This document shows, one piece after another, positions 1 to 8,784 of a DNA stretch of 57,850 nt (within the stretch, counting starts at the first letter, position 1; every line of letters begins with the position of its first letter). The notes under the pieces are model-generated. The model was not told the DNA's origin. It was given only the letters and a program-made list of their open reading frames with translations, and made no database searches. The position numbers and the translations under genes are program-made. The stretch covers positions 1-57,850 of the forward strand of contig JABZIV010000010.1 of assembly GCA_015258095.1 (NCBI GenBank), written 5' to 3'. This DNA comes from Lachnospiraceae bacterium (GTDB lineage Bacteria > Bacillota > Clostridia > Lachnospirales > Lachnospiraceae).

Positions 1-9
1 AGTCTTTCC

Positions 10-33
10 CTGTCGGCTCGTTTAGAGCGACAG
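10..33 (-). other. Leader stem-loop downstream of rRNA-type promoter
   Basis: On the minus strand the transcript from the promoter at 41-69 would begin with a 9-10 bp stem (CTGTCG-CTC paired with GAGCCGACAG, one bulged base, loop TAAAC). There is no U-run after it, so it is not an obvious terminator. A leader hairpin directly at the start of the transcript fits a stable RNA operon leader. Its role is inferred only from position. Confidence 0.45.
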
Positions 34-40
34 CTTGTGT

Positions 41-69
41 ATATTAGCATTCTGAAATCGGCTTGTCAA
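41..69 (-). promoter_or_regulatory. Consensus sigma-A promoter, probably of an rRNA operon leaving the window
   Basis: Minus strand shows a perfect -35 TTGACA (64-69), exactly 17 bp spacer, and -10 TAATAT (41-46). The 80 bp upstream (70-150) is strongly AT-rich with A and T tracts, like an UP element. The predicted start is near 34 and transcription runs off the left edge. No coding frame begins in the 33 bases that remain, and the strength plus leader hairpin fit an rRNA or tRNA operon. The rest of 70-302 holds no convincing gene; a GCTTCC/GGAAGC hairpin lies near 206-224 and an AT-rich palindrome near 228-247. Confidence 0.7.
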
Positions 70-302
70 CAAAAAATGAAAAGTTTATGCAAAACAAATT
101 TATCGAACATTTTCCATTAAAATATAAGTTTTTTTATTTTTTTGCACGAAAGGAACCCTCTGTCCCGCTCTGGAATCTTTCCGTAACGGGAATCCGGCTC
201 TTCGCTTCCCTATGCGGAAGCCCTATATATACCGATATATCGATATACCCTTCCATTCTTATCCATCATCACGCGCTTCAAACTACTGTATTTTCCTTCC
301 GC

Positions 303-578
303 TTATTCATCCCGAATACTCTCAGCCCGAAACACCAGAGCTACATCCGCATCAGAGCAGCAAAATTCCGCAACGCCTTCTTTCTGCCCGGGGAGAGTTC
401 CTCCATAACGCAAGATATCAATATAAGGGAAGGCACAATGCATCGCCATAGGACAGATCAACCCTCTTTCCGTATCATAGTCGAAGCTGTCTCCGACTTT
501 ATGTCCGCGATGACAGCCCGTCTTCCCTAAACGCCCTGTTACCGTAATCCGAATTTTCGGTCTCTTTCCTCTATACAT
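303..578 (-). CDS. TIGR04076 family protein
   Basis: 91-aa protein with the conserved layout of the TIGR04076 family: an N-terminal KIRITVTGR strand, the GCHRGHKVGD motif near residues 21-30, then GLICPMAMH and PYIDILRYGG, and a C-terminal pair of cysteines in EFCCSD. Family members are small cysteine-containing proteins of unknown function found mostly in anaerobes. An AGGAAG ribosome site lies 5-10 bases before ATG 578. It follows the oxidoreductase-cupin gene by about 70 bp on the same strand and is probably the last gene of the salvage operon. Function unknown. Confidence 0.8.
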   Translation of the reverse strand: MYRGKRPKIRITVTGRLGKTGCHRGHKVGDSFDYDTERGLICPMAMHCAFPYIDILRYGGTLPGQKEGVAEFCCSDADVALVFRAESIRDE

Positions 579-649
579 TTTCTTCCTGTTTCTCTTTCTT
601 TAATTTGTTTTCCCTCTGTTTCTCTTTTCCTAATCCGGCTTCCTGCTAC

Positions 650-2224
650 TTATCTTCCCTCTGTTCTCTCGAAAAACAAGCGTACTTCCTCATTTTCTCC
701 GTATTGACGAAGCACTGCTTCTCTCGAAATTGCCGTAAAGCAATCTGCGGTAAAGGACGGCACTACCGTACAACTGTACAAAGCATACTCTCCGCCCGGA
801 TTCAGACATCCTCCCTGTATTACATTAGCAGGCACTGTAAACTGTAGGCACTGTCCCGCTGCAAGGTCAGCCCCGAGACACACCGTCTCCACGCTTCCAT
901 TTTCATACAGTAAATACAGTGTGAAAGGATCTCCTTCCAGGAAAGTCCAGATTTCTTCTTTAGTAAGACGATGAAAAGCGGAAAAGCTCCGCGGAGTAGC
1001 CGAGTAGAGACCGAGCATCGTGGACACTGCACATTCCCCCTCTTCCGTGCGGCGCGGAGAATGGTACTGCTCAGCATAAAAAGTATGCTCCCCCGGGAGA
1101 AGTTCCATTTTGTAATGCTGTAGCAGAAAATTCTTTCTATCCTCTTTTCCAGGCGCATGATCCACGGACGCATCATAGATTGCCTTGCAAAGCCGCACAT
1201 TTTCCAGCGCCGCGGTAAGAGAGGTCATCTCCCCTTTTTTCTCCTCCCGGAGGGATGCATAAAAATCAGAGAACATGGTCTGAAAACAATCCCGATATCC
1301 TGTCTGCATTCCGAAAGAAAGTTCCTCCGTGCCGCCTTTTACCCGGGAAAGCTGAAGGACATCCGCCCTGTCATTATCAAAGCTGACTCTCCCTTTCTCA
1401 CATAAAATATGAATTTCCAGATGGTTCTGCTTTCCATAGCTTACTTCAGAAAGGAAAAAGGACACTTCCGCAGAAGATTCCATGCCAAGTTCCAGTACCG
1501 CGATATCTTCATTCTCAAGCGGAAGTACTTTTCCTCCCTCCTCCGCTTTTCCCTCTGAAACAATCGTCTTCCTGTCCCGAAGCAGTCCGTCCCGCCCTTC
1601 GTAATACTGCTCCGCCCGTTTGATTCGCTTTGCATAAACGGAAGAAACCTTCTCTTGTAAGAGATACGATAAAAGGTCGAAGACATGGGAACCGATTTCC
1701 GTAACGGCACGCAAGGCATTTCCGGAACGCGTATCAAAGCGCCAGGAATACGGCACGGGCGGAATATGAAATTCCTGCTCATAGCTACCGTGAACCGCCA
1801 GAACCCTTCCCATCTCTCCGGTAGAAAGAAGAGAACGCAGCTTCTGTACCGCGGGATAGAAGCGGTTTTGGTAGCAGACAGAAAGAGGCGTTTCGGACTT
1901 TTCCTGCACCTTTTTCAGCTCCTCCGCCTCGCTTTCCTTAAGGCAGAGCGGTTTTTCACAAACCACCGGAATCTTGTTTTCCAGAAAAAAGCGGGCAGGG
2001 AGAAAATGAAGCATTGGAGGGGTGCAGATATGCACCGCTTCCACACCCACTTTCAGGAAGTCCCGATACTCCGTACATACATGGGGAATTCCCCATTTTC
2101 CGGCAAATTCTTCCGTCTTTTCCCTGTCTCTGCCCACAATAGCGAAGACTTCCTGTCCCACCGCACGCAACGCCTGAATATGTACTTCTGCAATAAATCC
2201 GCAGCCGATAATACCGACTTTCAT
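650..2224 (-). CDS. Gfo/Idh/MocA-type oxidoreductase fused to a Cupin_5 (DUF985) domain
   Basis: About 524 aa. Residues 1-120 are a Rossmann NAD(P) domain (start MKVGIIGCGFIAEVH, then the family EKP motif in VVCEKPLCL), followed to about 360 by the Gfo/Idh C-terminal fold with the HVFDLLSYLL helix. The last 140 residues look like Cupin_5: SAFHRLTKEEIWTFLEGD, then LGADLAAGQ, then VPANVIQGG and a YSCTVVPSF end. Such fusions join a sugar-type dehydrogenase to a small-molecule-binding cupin. I use ATG 2224 because AGGGG lies 8 bases upstream; an ATG at 2242 has no usable site. It follows the amidohydrolase by 34 bp. Substrate unknown. Confidence 0.75.
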   Translation of the reverse strand: MKVGIIGCGFIAEVHIQALRAVGQEVFAIVGRDREKTEEFAGKWGIPHVCTEYRDFLKVGVEAVHICTPPMLHFLPARFFLENKIPVVCEKPLCLKESEAEELKKVQEKSETPLSVCYQNRFYPAVQKLRSLLSTGEMGRVLAVHGSYEQEFHIPPVPYSWRFDTRSGNALRAVTEIGSHVFDLLSYLLQEKVSSVYAKRIKRAEQYYEGRDGLLRDRKTIVSEGKAEEGGKVLPLENEDIAVLELGMESSAEVSFFLSEVSYGKQNHLEIHILCEKGRVSFDNDRADVLQLSRVKGGTEELSFGMQTGYRDCFQTMFSDFYASLREEKKGEMTSLTAALENVRLCKAIYDASVDHAPGKEDRKNFLLQHYKMELLPGEHTFYAEQYHSPRRTEEGECAVSTMLGLYSATPRSFSAFHRLTKEEIWTFLEGDPFTLYLLYENGSVETVCLGADLAAGQCLQFTVPANVIQGGCLNPGGEYALYSCTVVPSFTADCFTAISREAVLRQYGENEEVRLFFERTEGR

Positions 2225-2258
2225 TCCTTTATCCCCTGTCATTTCCCATTCTATAAAT

Positions 2259-3539
2259 CTACGACGATTGCTTCAATTCTGCGAGTCTCCGGTTCACTTT
2301 CCGATAGAGTTCCTCCGGATCCTCTCCGATAAAGAATTCCCCTTTCTCATAGAGAATTCTTCCGTTCACCATGGTGAGTGCGACATTTTCCTTGCTGCCG
2401 CTATAGACAATATTCTTTACGATGCCGTTCAAAGGTTGCATATTCGGACGATGGAGGTCAAGGACCACAAGGTCTGCCTGCTTTCCGACCGAGAGACTGT
2501 CACAGTTCGAAAGTCCCATGCAACGTGCCCCGTTCACACAGGCCATCCTGAGAACCTCCTCCGCAGGAACCGCCGCGGCATCCTTCTCCCTCAGCTTCGA
2601 AAGTCCCGTCACGAGAAACATCTCCCGGAACATATCGAGACAGTTATTGCTTGCCGGACCATCCGTTCCGATGGCCATCGGAATCCCTCGCGCCAGGATA
2701 TCCGCGGTTCGCGGTACACCGCTCGCCAGTTTCATATTCGAAGCCGGATTCGTGATAACCGTCATCCCTCTTTTTTGGAAAATGTCTAAATCGCCGTCCG
2801 TCATTTCCACGCAATGATATCCGCCGCCGCCATATTGCAGCATCCCGAGCGAATCCATAAGTGCTGTCGGCGTCATCCCGTAGCGGGAAAGGCATCCCTC
2901 CACCTCTCCTTTCGTTTCCGAATTGTGTGTGAAGACCGGCGCCTGAAAATCTCTTGCAAGCTTCGCAATCCCTTCCAGTAAGGGTTTCGAAGTCGTATAT
3001 TCCGCATGAAAGCCCAGCTGATACGAGACCAGCGGATGAAAATGATTGTATTTCCGGTAGCACTCCTCCAACTCCTGAAGAGAAGAGTTGAAATTACTTA
3101 AACCGGACAGGAGTACCACACGAAATCCTGTATCGACAGCAAGTTTCGCCATTTCTTCCGGATGAAAATACATATCAAAACAAGCCGTAATGCCCGAACT
3201 CAGATATTCCAGAACGGCAAGCTTTGAGAAGAGGTAGATATCCTCCGCCGTAAGCTTTCCTTCCATCGGAAAAACCTGCTTTTCCAGCCATTCCAGAAGA
3301 GGAAGATCATCCGCATAGGAACGGAGAAAGGTCATTGCGGAATGCGTATGCGCATCTTTAAAGCCGGGAAGAAGCAGATTTCCTTTTAAATCGATTTCCC
3401 TTGTAAAGTCCCCCTGCGCCTCCTGTACCGCCTCTCCGATATAAGAGATCCGATCCTTTTCCGTCCAGAGTTCTCCTTCTATGATCTTCCCATTCTCCTC
3501 GAACGAAAGAATTCTCGCATTGTAAAAACGGATTCCCAT
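2259..3539 (-). CDS. Amidohydrolase, MTA/SAH deaminase type
   Basis: About 426 aa metal-dependent hydrolase of the TrzN/AtzA/MtaD group. Visible metal ligands: the HxH of DAHTHSAM (about residue 63), the histidine of GFHAEYTT, THNSE and the aspartate of GTDGPASNN. Related enzymes deaminate S-adenosylhomocysteine, 5'-methylthioadenosine or adenosine to the inosine form. Location directly behind a nucleoside transporter with PNP and MtnA upstream supports a nucleoside deaminase role (inference). ATG 3539 is preferred to GTG 3545 because AGAGGTGG precedes it closely; both are possible. Other amidohydrolases (guanine deaminase, chlorohydrolase-like) cannot be excluded. Confidence 0.75.
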   Translation of the reverse strand: MGIRFYNARILSFEENGKIIEGELWTEKDRISYIGEAVQEAQGDFTREIDLKGNLLLPGFKDAHTHSAMTFLRSYADDLPLLEWLEKQVFPMEGKLTAEDIYLFSKLAVLEYLSSGITACFDMYFHPEEMAKLAVDTGFRVVLLSGLSNFNSSLQELEECYRKYNHFHPLVSYQLGFHAEYTTSKPLLEGIAKLARDFQAPVFTHNSETKGEVEGCLSRYGMTPTALMDSLGMLQYGGGGYHCVEMTDGDLDIFQKRGMTVITNPASNMKLASGVPRTADILARGIPMAIGTDGPASNNCLDMFREMFLVTGLSKLREKDAAAVPAEEVLRMACVNGARCMGLSNCDSLSVGKQADLVVLDLHRPNMQPLNGIVKNIVYSGSKENVALTMVNGRILYEKGEFFIGEDPEELYRKVNRRLAELKQSS

Positions 3540-3584
3540 CTCCACCTCTTTCTTTTATCCGCTCCGCCTCGTTCCTTTGCTTCC

Positions 3585-3670
3585 GACTCATTCGAATCGC
3601 ATACAGAGCGTACCTACAGCTTTGCGTTACATCGATGGTCGCAGCGACTCATTCAAATCGCATACAGAGC
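3585..3670. repeat. Two copies of a 25-bp direct repeat between operon genes
   Basis: A 25-bp unit occurs at 3585-3609 and 3646-3670 with one mismatch (core AATCGCATACAGAGC), 61 bp apart. A TTCTTTTATCCGC string also recurs outside each copy. The 156-bp gap between the permease stop and the amidohydrolase start holds no gene. Role unknown; it could be a small insertion or slippage product. Confidence 0.7.
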
Positions 3671-3695
3671 ACAGGCTTTATTTCTTTTATCCGCC

Positions 3696-4655
3696 CTATC
3701 GTTTTCCCTTATCGTAAGTTTCTCCCAGCGCACGCGGTGCCCTGTTGAATTTGGAGAAGAAAATGAGGAGCAGGAGGGTCAGAATATACGGCAGCGTCAT
3801 CGCGAGATCCGCGTAGCTGCTCGGCATCTGCATCTTCTGCACAAGAAAATATCCGCCCGAACGGGCAAAGCCGAACAGCAGGCAGGAAGCGAGCGTCGGC
3901 AGAATATTCCAGTTTCCGAAAATCATCGCCGCAATGGAAAGATAGCCGTAGCCGACAAAGATAGCTGAGGAAAAATTCCCCGAAATAGAATATGCAAAGC
4001 AGATTCCGGCGAGTCCGGATAAAGCACCGGAAAACAAAACCGCAATCGTTCGTATCTTTCCCACATCCTCCCCGGCAGCATCCACGGCATGGGGATTGTC
4101 CCCACAGGCGCGAAGGTTCATGCCGTACCTGGTCTGGTACAAAATATACCAACTACAGAAGGCGATGAGAACTATCAGGATTTCAAAAGGATAGAGTTCC
4201 TTGAAAAAAGCGCCTACGATCGGAATCGCGGAAAGCCCCGGTATCGTAAAACGATTGGACACGCCGAGCACAAACTTATCCGACGCCGCATGAAAGAGTC
4301 CTTTGTTTAAAGCTTTCGTGAGGTAGGCCGTGAGCGACATCGCAAGGATGTTCAACACGACACCGCTGATGACCTGGTTCGCCCGCATCCGGATACAGAG
4401 CAGCGCATGAAGAAGGGAAAATAGAGCGCCGCCCAGGATGGCAAAAAAGATTGCCGCATAGAACTGTGTCGTTGCATCACCGATCCCTTTATTCATCATG
4501 AGCACGGCAACAAAGGCACCGATAAAAGCCCCCATGCCTTGAAAGCCTTCCAAAGCGAGGTTCGTGATGCCGCTCTTCTCACTGTAGATTCCGCCGACTG
4601 CCATAATGAAGAGAGGCAAAGAGAAGGACAGACCGTCGATAATAATTCTTTCCAT
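3696..4655 (-). CDS. Nucleoside ABC transporter permease 2 (BPD_transp_2, YufQ/NupQ-like)
   Basis: 319-aa membrane protein of the branched-chain/ribose-type permease family. It begins IIIDGLSFSLPLFIMAVGG and has the GIYSEKSGITNLALEG motif that marks the BmpA-associated permeases, then about eight further hydrophobic segments; CGDNPHAVDAAG is the cytoplasmic coupling loop. Its ATG shares one base with the stop of the other permease (TAATG), so the two are translationally coupled and should form a heterodimeric channel. Known relatives import nucleosides (guanosine and others). Substrate here is inferred from PNP and MtnA upstream. Confidence 0.88.
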   Translation of the reverse strand: MERIIIDGLSFSLPLFIMAVGGIYSEKSGITNLALEGFQGMGAFIGAFVAVLMMNKGIGDATTQFYAAIFFAILGGALFSLLHALLCIRMRANQVISGVVLNILAMSLTAYLTKALNKGLFHAASDKFVLGVSNRFTIPGLSAIPIVGAFFKELYPFEILIVLIAFCSWYILYQTRYGMNLRACGDNPHAVDAAGEDVGKIRTIAVLFSGALSGLAGICFAYSISGNFSSAIFVGYGYLSIAAMIFGNWNILPTLASCLLFGFARSGGYFLVQKMQMPSSYADLAMTLPYILTLLLLIFFSKFNRAPRALGETYDKGKR

Positions 4656-5875
4656 TATACTTCCCTCCCTTCCTCTTGTTGTACTTCTTCTTTTCGCACT
4701 TTTTCTTTTTGCACTTCTTCTTTTTGCTTTTCTTCTTGCACTGCCTCTTCTTGCACTGCCTCTGCCCGCTCTTTATTTACCTTATAACGAATATAAGCAT
4801 TGCAGGCAGAGAAAAGAAGGATGATTCCCGTGATTACGGAGGCAATCTCCGACTCCAGGCCCGATGCGGAATTCATATAGGTGCTTCCCTTACTAAGAAT
4901 CGTAATAAAGAAGGAGAAGAAGAGAATGCCGATCGGATTACTGTTTCCGAGCAGTGCCACCGCGATCGAGTCAAATCCCATACTGGGAAGTACACGGGGC
5001 TGAATAGAGCCAAAATAGCCAAGATAGTAACTCACGCCGGACAGTCCTGCAAGGGCACCGGAAAGCGCCATCGTAAGCACCAGATTCTTTCCTACCGGAA
5101 TTCCCGCATAGCGAGAAGCTTTCTTACTGAAACCGACACTCTTGATTTCAAAACCGAAACAGGTCTTATCCAGAACGAACTGAATCAGAAGCGCAACGAC
5201 AACCGCAAGAACAATCGCAAGCGGAATATCGATTTTCAATGCACCGAACGGAGTATCCATCAAGGTAAGACGAGACGCCGGGGATACCGGTCTGGACTGC
5301 CGTGAAGTCGGATTCACAAAGTAAGTATTGATAAAAAAGGCAATCACATACTGCGCAATATAATTCACCATAATGGTGGAAACGACCTCATTGATATTGA
5401 AACGATGCTTCAAAACGCCGATAAATGCGCCGAGAGCCACGCCCACAAGAATTCCGACCAGGACTACGAGCGGCTTTGCGAGGAAAGCAGGCAGCGGACT
5501 ATAGCCGATAAAAACACTCGCGATAAAGCCGGCTGTCAGCATCTGCCCTGCCACACCGATATTGAAGAGGCCCGCCCGAAGGGCTACAGCAACCGAAAGC
5601 GACGCGAAAATCATCGGCGTCCAGGCATTTAAAAAACTGCAAAAATCCGTCAGTATGTTCTTATACCCGGGATACGTTTCTTTCGGAAGAATCCCTGAAC
5701 CCTGAAGAAGATTCATATAGGCGAAAAGCGGATTTTTTCCCTGCAAAAGAATAATTACCGCACCGAAGAGGAGACTCAGTACAATCGCAAAAAGGGGAAT
5801 CGTCACACTCTGCATCTTTTCCTGTCCAAGAAGCAGGGCAAGCAAATGCTGCTTTTTTCCTTCGTTCTTATGCAT
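4655..5875 (-). CDS. Nucleoside ABC transporter permease 1 (YufP/NupP-like) with charged repeat tail
   Basis: 406-aa permease of the BPD_transp_2 family with about nine membrane segments, including FNIGVAGQMLTAGF and the GALAGLSGVSYYLG segment. Partner of the 319-aa permease. Unusual: the last 45 residues form a Lys/Glu/Gln low-complexity tail (units like VQEEAVQEE, KEEVQKEKVRKEE) encoded by imperfect repeats at about 4660-4770. The tail follows the last membrane helix and should be cytosolic. The start overlaps the ATPase stop by 8 bp, typical for a single complex. Confidence 0.88.
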   Translation of the reverse strand: MHKNEGKKQHLLALLLGQEKMQSVTIPLFAIVLSLLFGAVIILLQGKNPLFAYMNLLQGSGILPKETYPGYKNILTDFCSFLNAWTPMIFASLSVAVALRAGLFNIGVAGQMLTAGFIASVFIGYSPLPAFLAKPLVVLVGILVGVALGAFIGVLKHRFNINEVVSTIMVNYIAQYVIAFFINTYFVNPTSRQSRPVSPASRLTLMDTPFGALKIDIPLAIVLAVVVALLIQFVLDKTCFGFEIKSVGFSKKASRYAGIPVGKNLVLTMALSGALAGLSGVSYYLGYFGSIQPRVLPSMGFDSIAVALLGNSNPIGILFFSFFITILSKGSTYMNSASGLESEIASVITGIILLFSACNAYIRYKVNKERAEAVQEEAVQEEKQKEEVQKEKVRKEEVQQEEGREV

Positions 5876-7400
5876 GTTTTACCCCCATCATAAACTCCCC
5901 TACCTGATTCGTGGTGAGACTCTTCGCCTCCGCAATGTTCTGCATCTCTCCGTTGTAAATGACGCCAATGGTATCCGCGCAATTCATAATCTCATCGAGT
6001 TCCAGAGAAATCAGAAGAACCGCTTTTCCATTATCCCGTTCCCTGATGATTTGCTTATGAATGTTCTCAATGGCGCCGATATCCAGTCCTCTCGTCGGTT
6101 GTACGAAAATCATCAGAGAAGAATTCAGCTCGATTTCCCGTCCGATGATGGCTTTCTGCTGGTTTCCTCCACTCATGGAACGCACGATGGTCTTCGCGCC
6201 CTGCCCCGAACGAATGTCATATTTCTGAATCAACTGCTCTCCATTTTCCCGAATGGCTTTCGGATTCAAAATTCCTTTACGAGAGAAACGACTATTCCGA
6301 TACGTCTTTAAAACCAGATTGTTCTCCAGAGTGAAATCCAGAACCAATCCCACATCCTGCCTGTCCTCCGGGATATAGGAAATCCCCTCTTCTATCCGTT
6401 TTCGAATCGTTTCCGTGGTGATTTCCTTTCCGTTCAGGAAAATGCTTCCCTCCGAGACCTTCTTCAATCCGGCTATTGCGTCCGCAATCTCTACCTGCCC
6501 GTTTCCGGCAACTCCCGCTATCGCAAAGATTTCGCCGCTATGCACGGTAAAGCTTACATTTTTCACCACAGAAAAACCGTCACGATTCTTCACCGTGAGA
6601 TTCTTTACTTCGAGAACCGTCTTCCCGAAACTTGCTTCCGCTTTTTCTACGGTAAAATTCACTTCCCGTCCAACCATGAGATTGGCCATCGTTTTCGCGG
6701 AAGTCTCTTTCACATCCAGAATATCGATAAGCTTTCCCCGATTCAAAATAGCGCAGCGGTCGGCAACCTGCTTGATCTCCGCAAGTTTATGCGTAATTAG
6801 GATAATGGTCTTTCCTTTGTCCCGAAGTCCGCGGATGATGTCCAGAAGAAAGTTGATTTCCTGCGGCGTGAGAACGGCAGTCGGTTCATCAAAAATAAGA
6901 ATCTCCGCCTCCCGATACAGCATTTTCAAAATCTCCACACGCTGCTGAACGGAAATGCCGACGTGCTCGATGATATCCTCCGGATTGACCTCCAAACCGT
7001 AGTGCTCCGAAAGCGCCTGTACTTTCTTTCCCGCCTTCTTCAGATCCACATACGGAAGAATCCCGAAGCGCTTATCCGAAACCGGAAGCCCCAGAATGAT
7101 ATTTTCCGTAATGCTGTAATTCTGTACCAATTTAAAATGCTGGTGTACCATGCCGATGCTCAGCTTCGTCGCATAACTCGGAGAATGAATTTCTTCCTTC
7201 TTGCCGCGTATCCAAATCTCGCCCTCATCCGGCTCATACATTCCGAAAAGCATACTCATCAGTGTTGACTTTCCGGCACCATTTTCCCCTAAAAGAGCGA
7301 AAATCTCCCCTTTTTTGATTCCGATTGAAACATCATCGTTTGCCACAATTCCCGGAAAACGCTTCGTGATATGCTTCATTTCCACGATATATTCGGACAT
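5868..7400 (-). CDS. Nucleoside ABC transporter ATP-binding protein (YufO/NupO-like)
   Basis: 510 aa with two tandem ABC domains, as in sugar/nucleoside importers of the RbsA type. Domain 1 has Walker A GENGAGKST (about 37-45), signature-like VGISVQQRVEILK and Walker B ILIFDEPTAVLTP. Domain 2 has a variant Walker A GVAGNGQVE, signature SGGNQQK and a Walker B in which the usual acidic residues read MIFVQPTRG; only one site may hydrolyse ATP, as in relatives. It lies between binding protein and permeases and overlaps the first permease by 8 bp. Confidence 0.9.
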   Translation of the reverse strand: MSEYIVEMKHITKRFPGIVANDDVSIGIKKGEIFALLGENGAGKSTLMSMLFGMYEPDEGEIWIRGKKEEIHSPSYATKLSIGMVHQHFKLVQNYSITENIILGLPVSDKRFGILPYVDLKKAGKKVQALSEHYGLEVNPEDIIEHVGISVQQRVEILKMLYREAEILIFDEPTAVLTPQEINFLLDIIRGLRDKGKTIILITHKLAEIKQVADRCAILNRGKLIDILDVKETSAKTMANLMVGREVNFTVEKAEASFGKTVLEVKNLTVKNRDGFSVVKNVSFTVHSGEIFAIAGVAGNGQVEIADAIAGLKKVSEGSIFLNGKEITTETIRKRIEEGISYIPEDRQDVGLVLDFTLENNLVLKTYRNSRFSRKGILNPKAIRENGEQLIQKYDIRSGQGAKTIVRSMSGGNQQKAIIGREIELNSSLMIFVQPTRGLDIGAIENIHKQIIRERDNGKAVLLISLELDEIMNCADTIGVIYNGEMQNIAEAKSLTTNQVGEFMMGVKHA

Positions 7401-7426
7401 GCTCTTTCCTCTCTATGAACAGGACA

Positions 7427-7458
7427 GCTGCCCGAAAGGAATTCTCCTTCCGGACAGC
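7427..7458 (-). other. Intercistronic stem-loop between binding protein and ATPase genes
   Basis: A 14-bp stem with two G-U pairs and a GAAT loop (GCTGTCCGGAAGGA with TCCTTTCGGGCAGC) lies 20 bp after the binding-protein stop. No U-run follows, so it looks like a message-stabilising or partial-termination hairpin that keeps the binding protein more abundant than the membrane subunits, which is common in ABC operons. Confidence 0.65.
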
Positions 7459-7478
7459 CATGGTTTACTACTCTTTAT

Positions 7479-8681
7479 TTACTTTAAACCGGTAAAATTA
7501 TCCGGTGTCATGTTGTTAAAGTTTGCAGCCGGAACGATTTCTCCGCTCTTTACCTTCTCATATACATCGCTGAGTTTCTCCAGAGTCTCCTTGGAGAGCT
7601 GCTGTCTGCCCTCTTCTTTAACATAGCCGGTAGAATCCGTATCGGCACCGAGAAGCGCATTCTCTCCCTTGAAGCTGCCGTCCAGCACCTTCTCAAGCTG
7701 CTTCTCCACGTTCGAGTGCATCACTTTTAAAACCGAAGTCAAGATAATGTTCTTGTCGCCGTTCTTTCCGTCGTCATACTGGTCAACATCACATCCGATG
7801 ACTTCCGCATTGCCCGCTTCCTTCACTGCGGTGAATACGCCGTTTCCGGATCCGCCTGCCGCAACAAGCATGATGTCTACTCCCTTATCAAGAAGTGCCT
7901 TCCCCACTACCTTTCCTGTTGCTTCATCGGAGAAGTTTCCAACATAGTTTCCGCCCACGTTCTTATTCGTTACATCGGTTCCCGCATAAGACGGAATCTC
8001 TACATACTCTGCCTTCGCATTGTACTTTGCTTTCGCATAGTTTACCCCGGACATAAAGCCGTACTGGTAGTTTACATTGGAGGGATAAGCAATTCCGTTT
8101 ACTACGGCAACCTTCCCGCTCTTCGTCTCTAAAGCCGCTGCAATTCCGGCAAAGAAACCGCTCTCCTGCTCCTTAAACTGCATCGCATAGACATTGTCCA
8201 GTGTCACTTCATTGCCATCCGCATCTGTCGGATAGGAATCCACTAAGATAAACTTCGTGTTGGGGTTGTCCTTTGCGATACTACCGATTCCGGCAAACTG
8301 GAAGCCGCAGCAAACCAGCACATCATAGTCCGCAACGATATCATTTACCGCCTGCATCACTGCCGCAGTGTCCCCTGTCTCCTCACGAACCGGCGTCACC
8401 GTTGCATCCGGATGCTTCTTAATAAAGCTCAAGATCCCGTTGTAGTTATCCTGGTTGAAGCTTCCGTCGTCTACTCCGGATGGACTGGAAACGATGGCAA
8501 TCTTCAATCCCTTCTTCGCCGCATCACTCTTTCCAGCGTCCGCTTTGCTCTCGGCACTTTCCACCGCGCTGCTCTCCTTCGCCCCTGCAGTAGTCGCCTT
8601 CGCTCCACTCGAAGCACCGCAAGCGCTAAGCAGAGATGCTACAAGTACAAGGCCGGTCAGTACATTCCACGTTTTTTTCAT
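7479..8681 (-). CDS. BMP family nucleoside-binding lipoprotein
   Basis: 400 aa. Signal peptide with lipobox LLSAC (Cys21) and a Ser/Ala/Lys-rich linker to about residue 60, then a BmpA/Med/PnrA-type periplasmic binding fold: KIAIVSSPSGVDDGSFNQ is the family start, with the DDGSFNQ nucleoside loop, and YPTDADG, KEQESGFFAG and GGSGNGVF further on. Anchored to the outer membrane leaflet, it delivers nucleosides to the two permeases. AAGGAG lies upstream of ATG 8681. A small hairpin (8716-8729) sits in the gap after mtnA. Confidence 0.9.
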   Translation of the reverse strand: MKKTWNVLTGLVLVASLLSACGASSGAKATTAGAKESSAVESAESKADAGKSDAAKKGLKIAIVSSPSGVDDGSFNQDNYNGILSFIKKHPDATVTPVREETGDTAAVMQAVNDIVADYDVLVCCGFQFAGIGSIAKDNPNTKFILVDSYPTDADGNEVTLDNVYAMQFKEQESGFFAGIAAALETKSGKVAVVNGIAYPSNVNYQYGFMSGVNYAKAKYNAKAEYVEIPSYAGTDVTNKNVGGNYVGNFSDEATGKVVGKALLDKGVDIMLVAAGGSGNGVFTAVKEAGNAEVIGCDVDQYDDGKNGDKNIILTSVLKVMHSNVEKQLEKVLDGSFKGENALLGADTDSTGYVKEEGRQQLSKETLEKLSDVYEKVKSGEIVPAANFNNMTPDNFTGLK

Positions 8682-8784
8682 AATGCTTTTCTCTCCTTTT
8701 TCAAAATGAGAACTCGCACGACTTCGTGCATGGTTTTATATGAGTATCGTCGGGGAATACCCTACGCGATCTCCTTCTTTTCGA

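Noticed and set aside
63..530. Plus-strand open frame across the left end
   Set aside because: Overlaps the rRNA-type promoter and the TIGR04076 gene on the opposite strand; no ribosome site or family resemblance.
1685..2332. 215-codon plus-strand open frame
   Set aside because: Lies within the oxidoreductase-cupin gene in antisense; composition is shadow-like.
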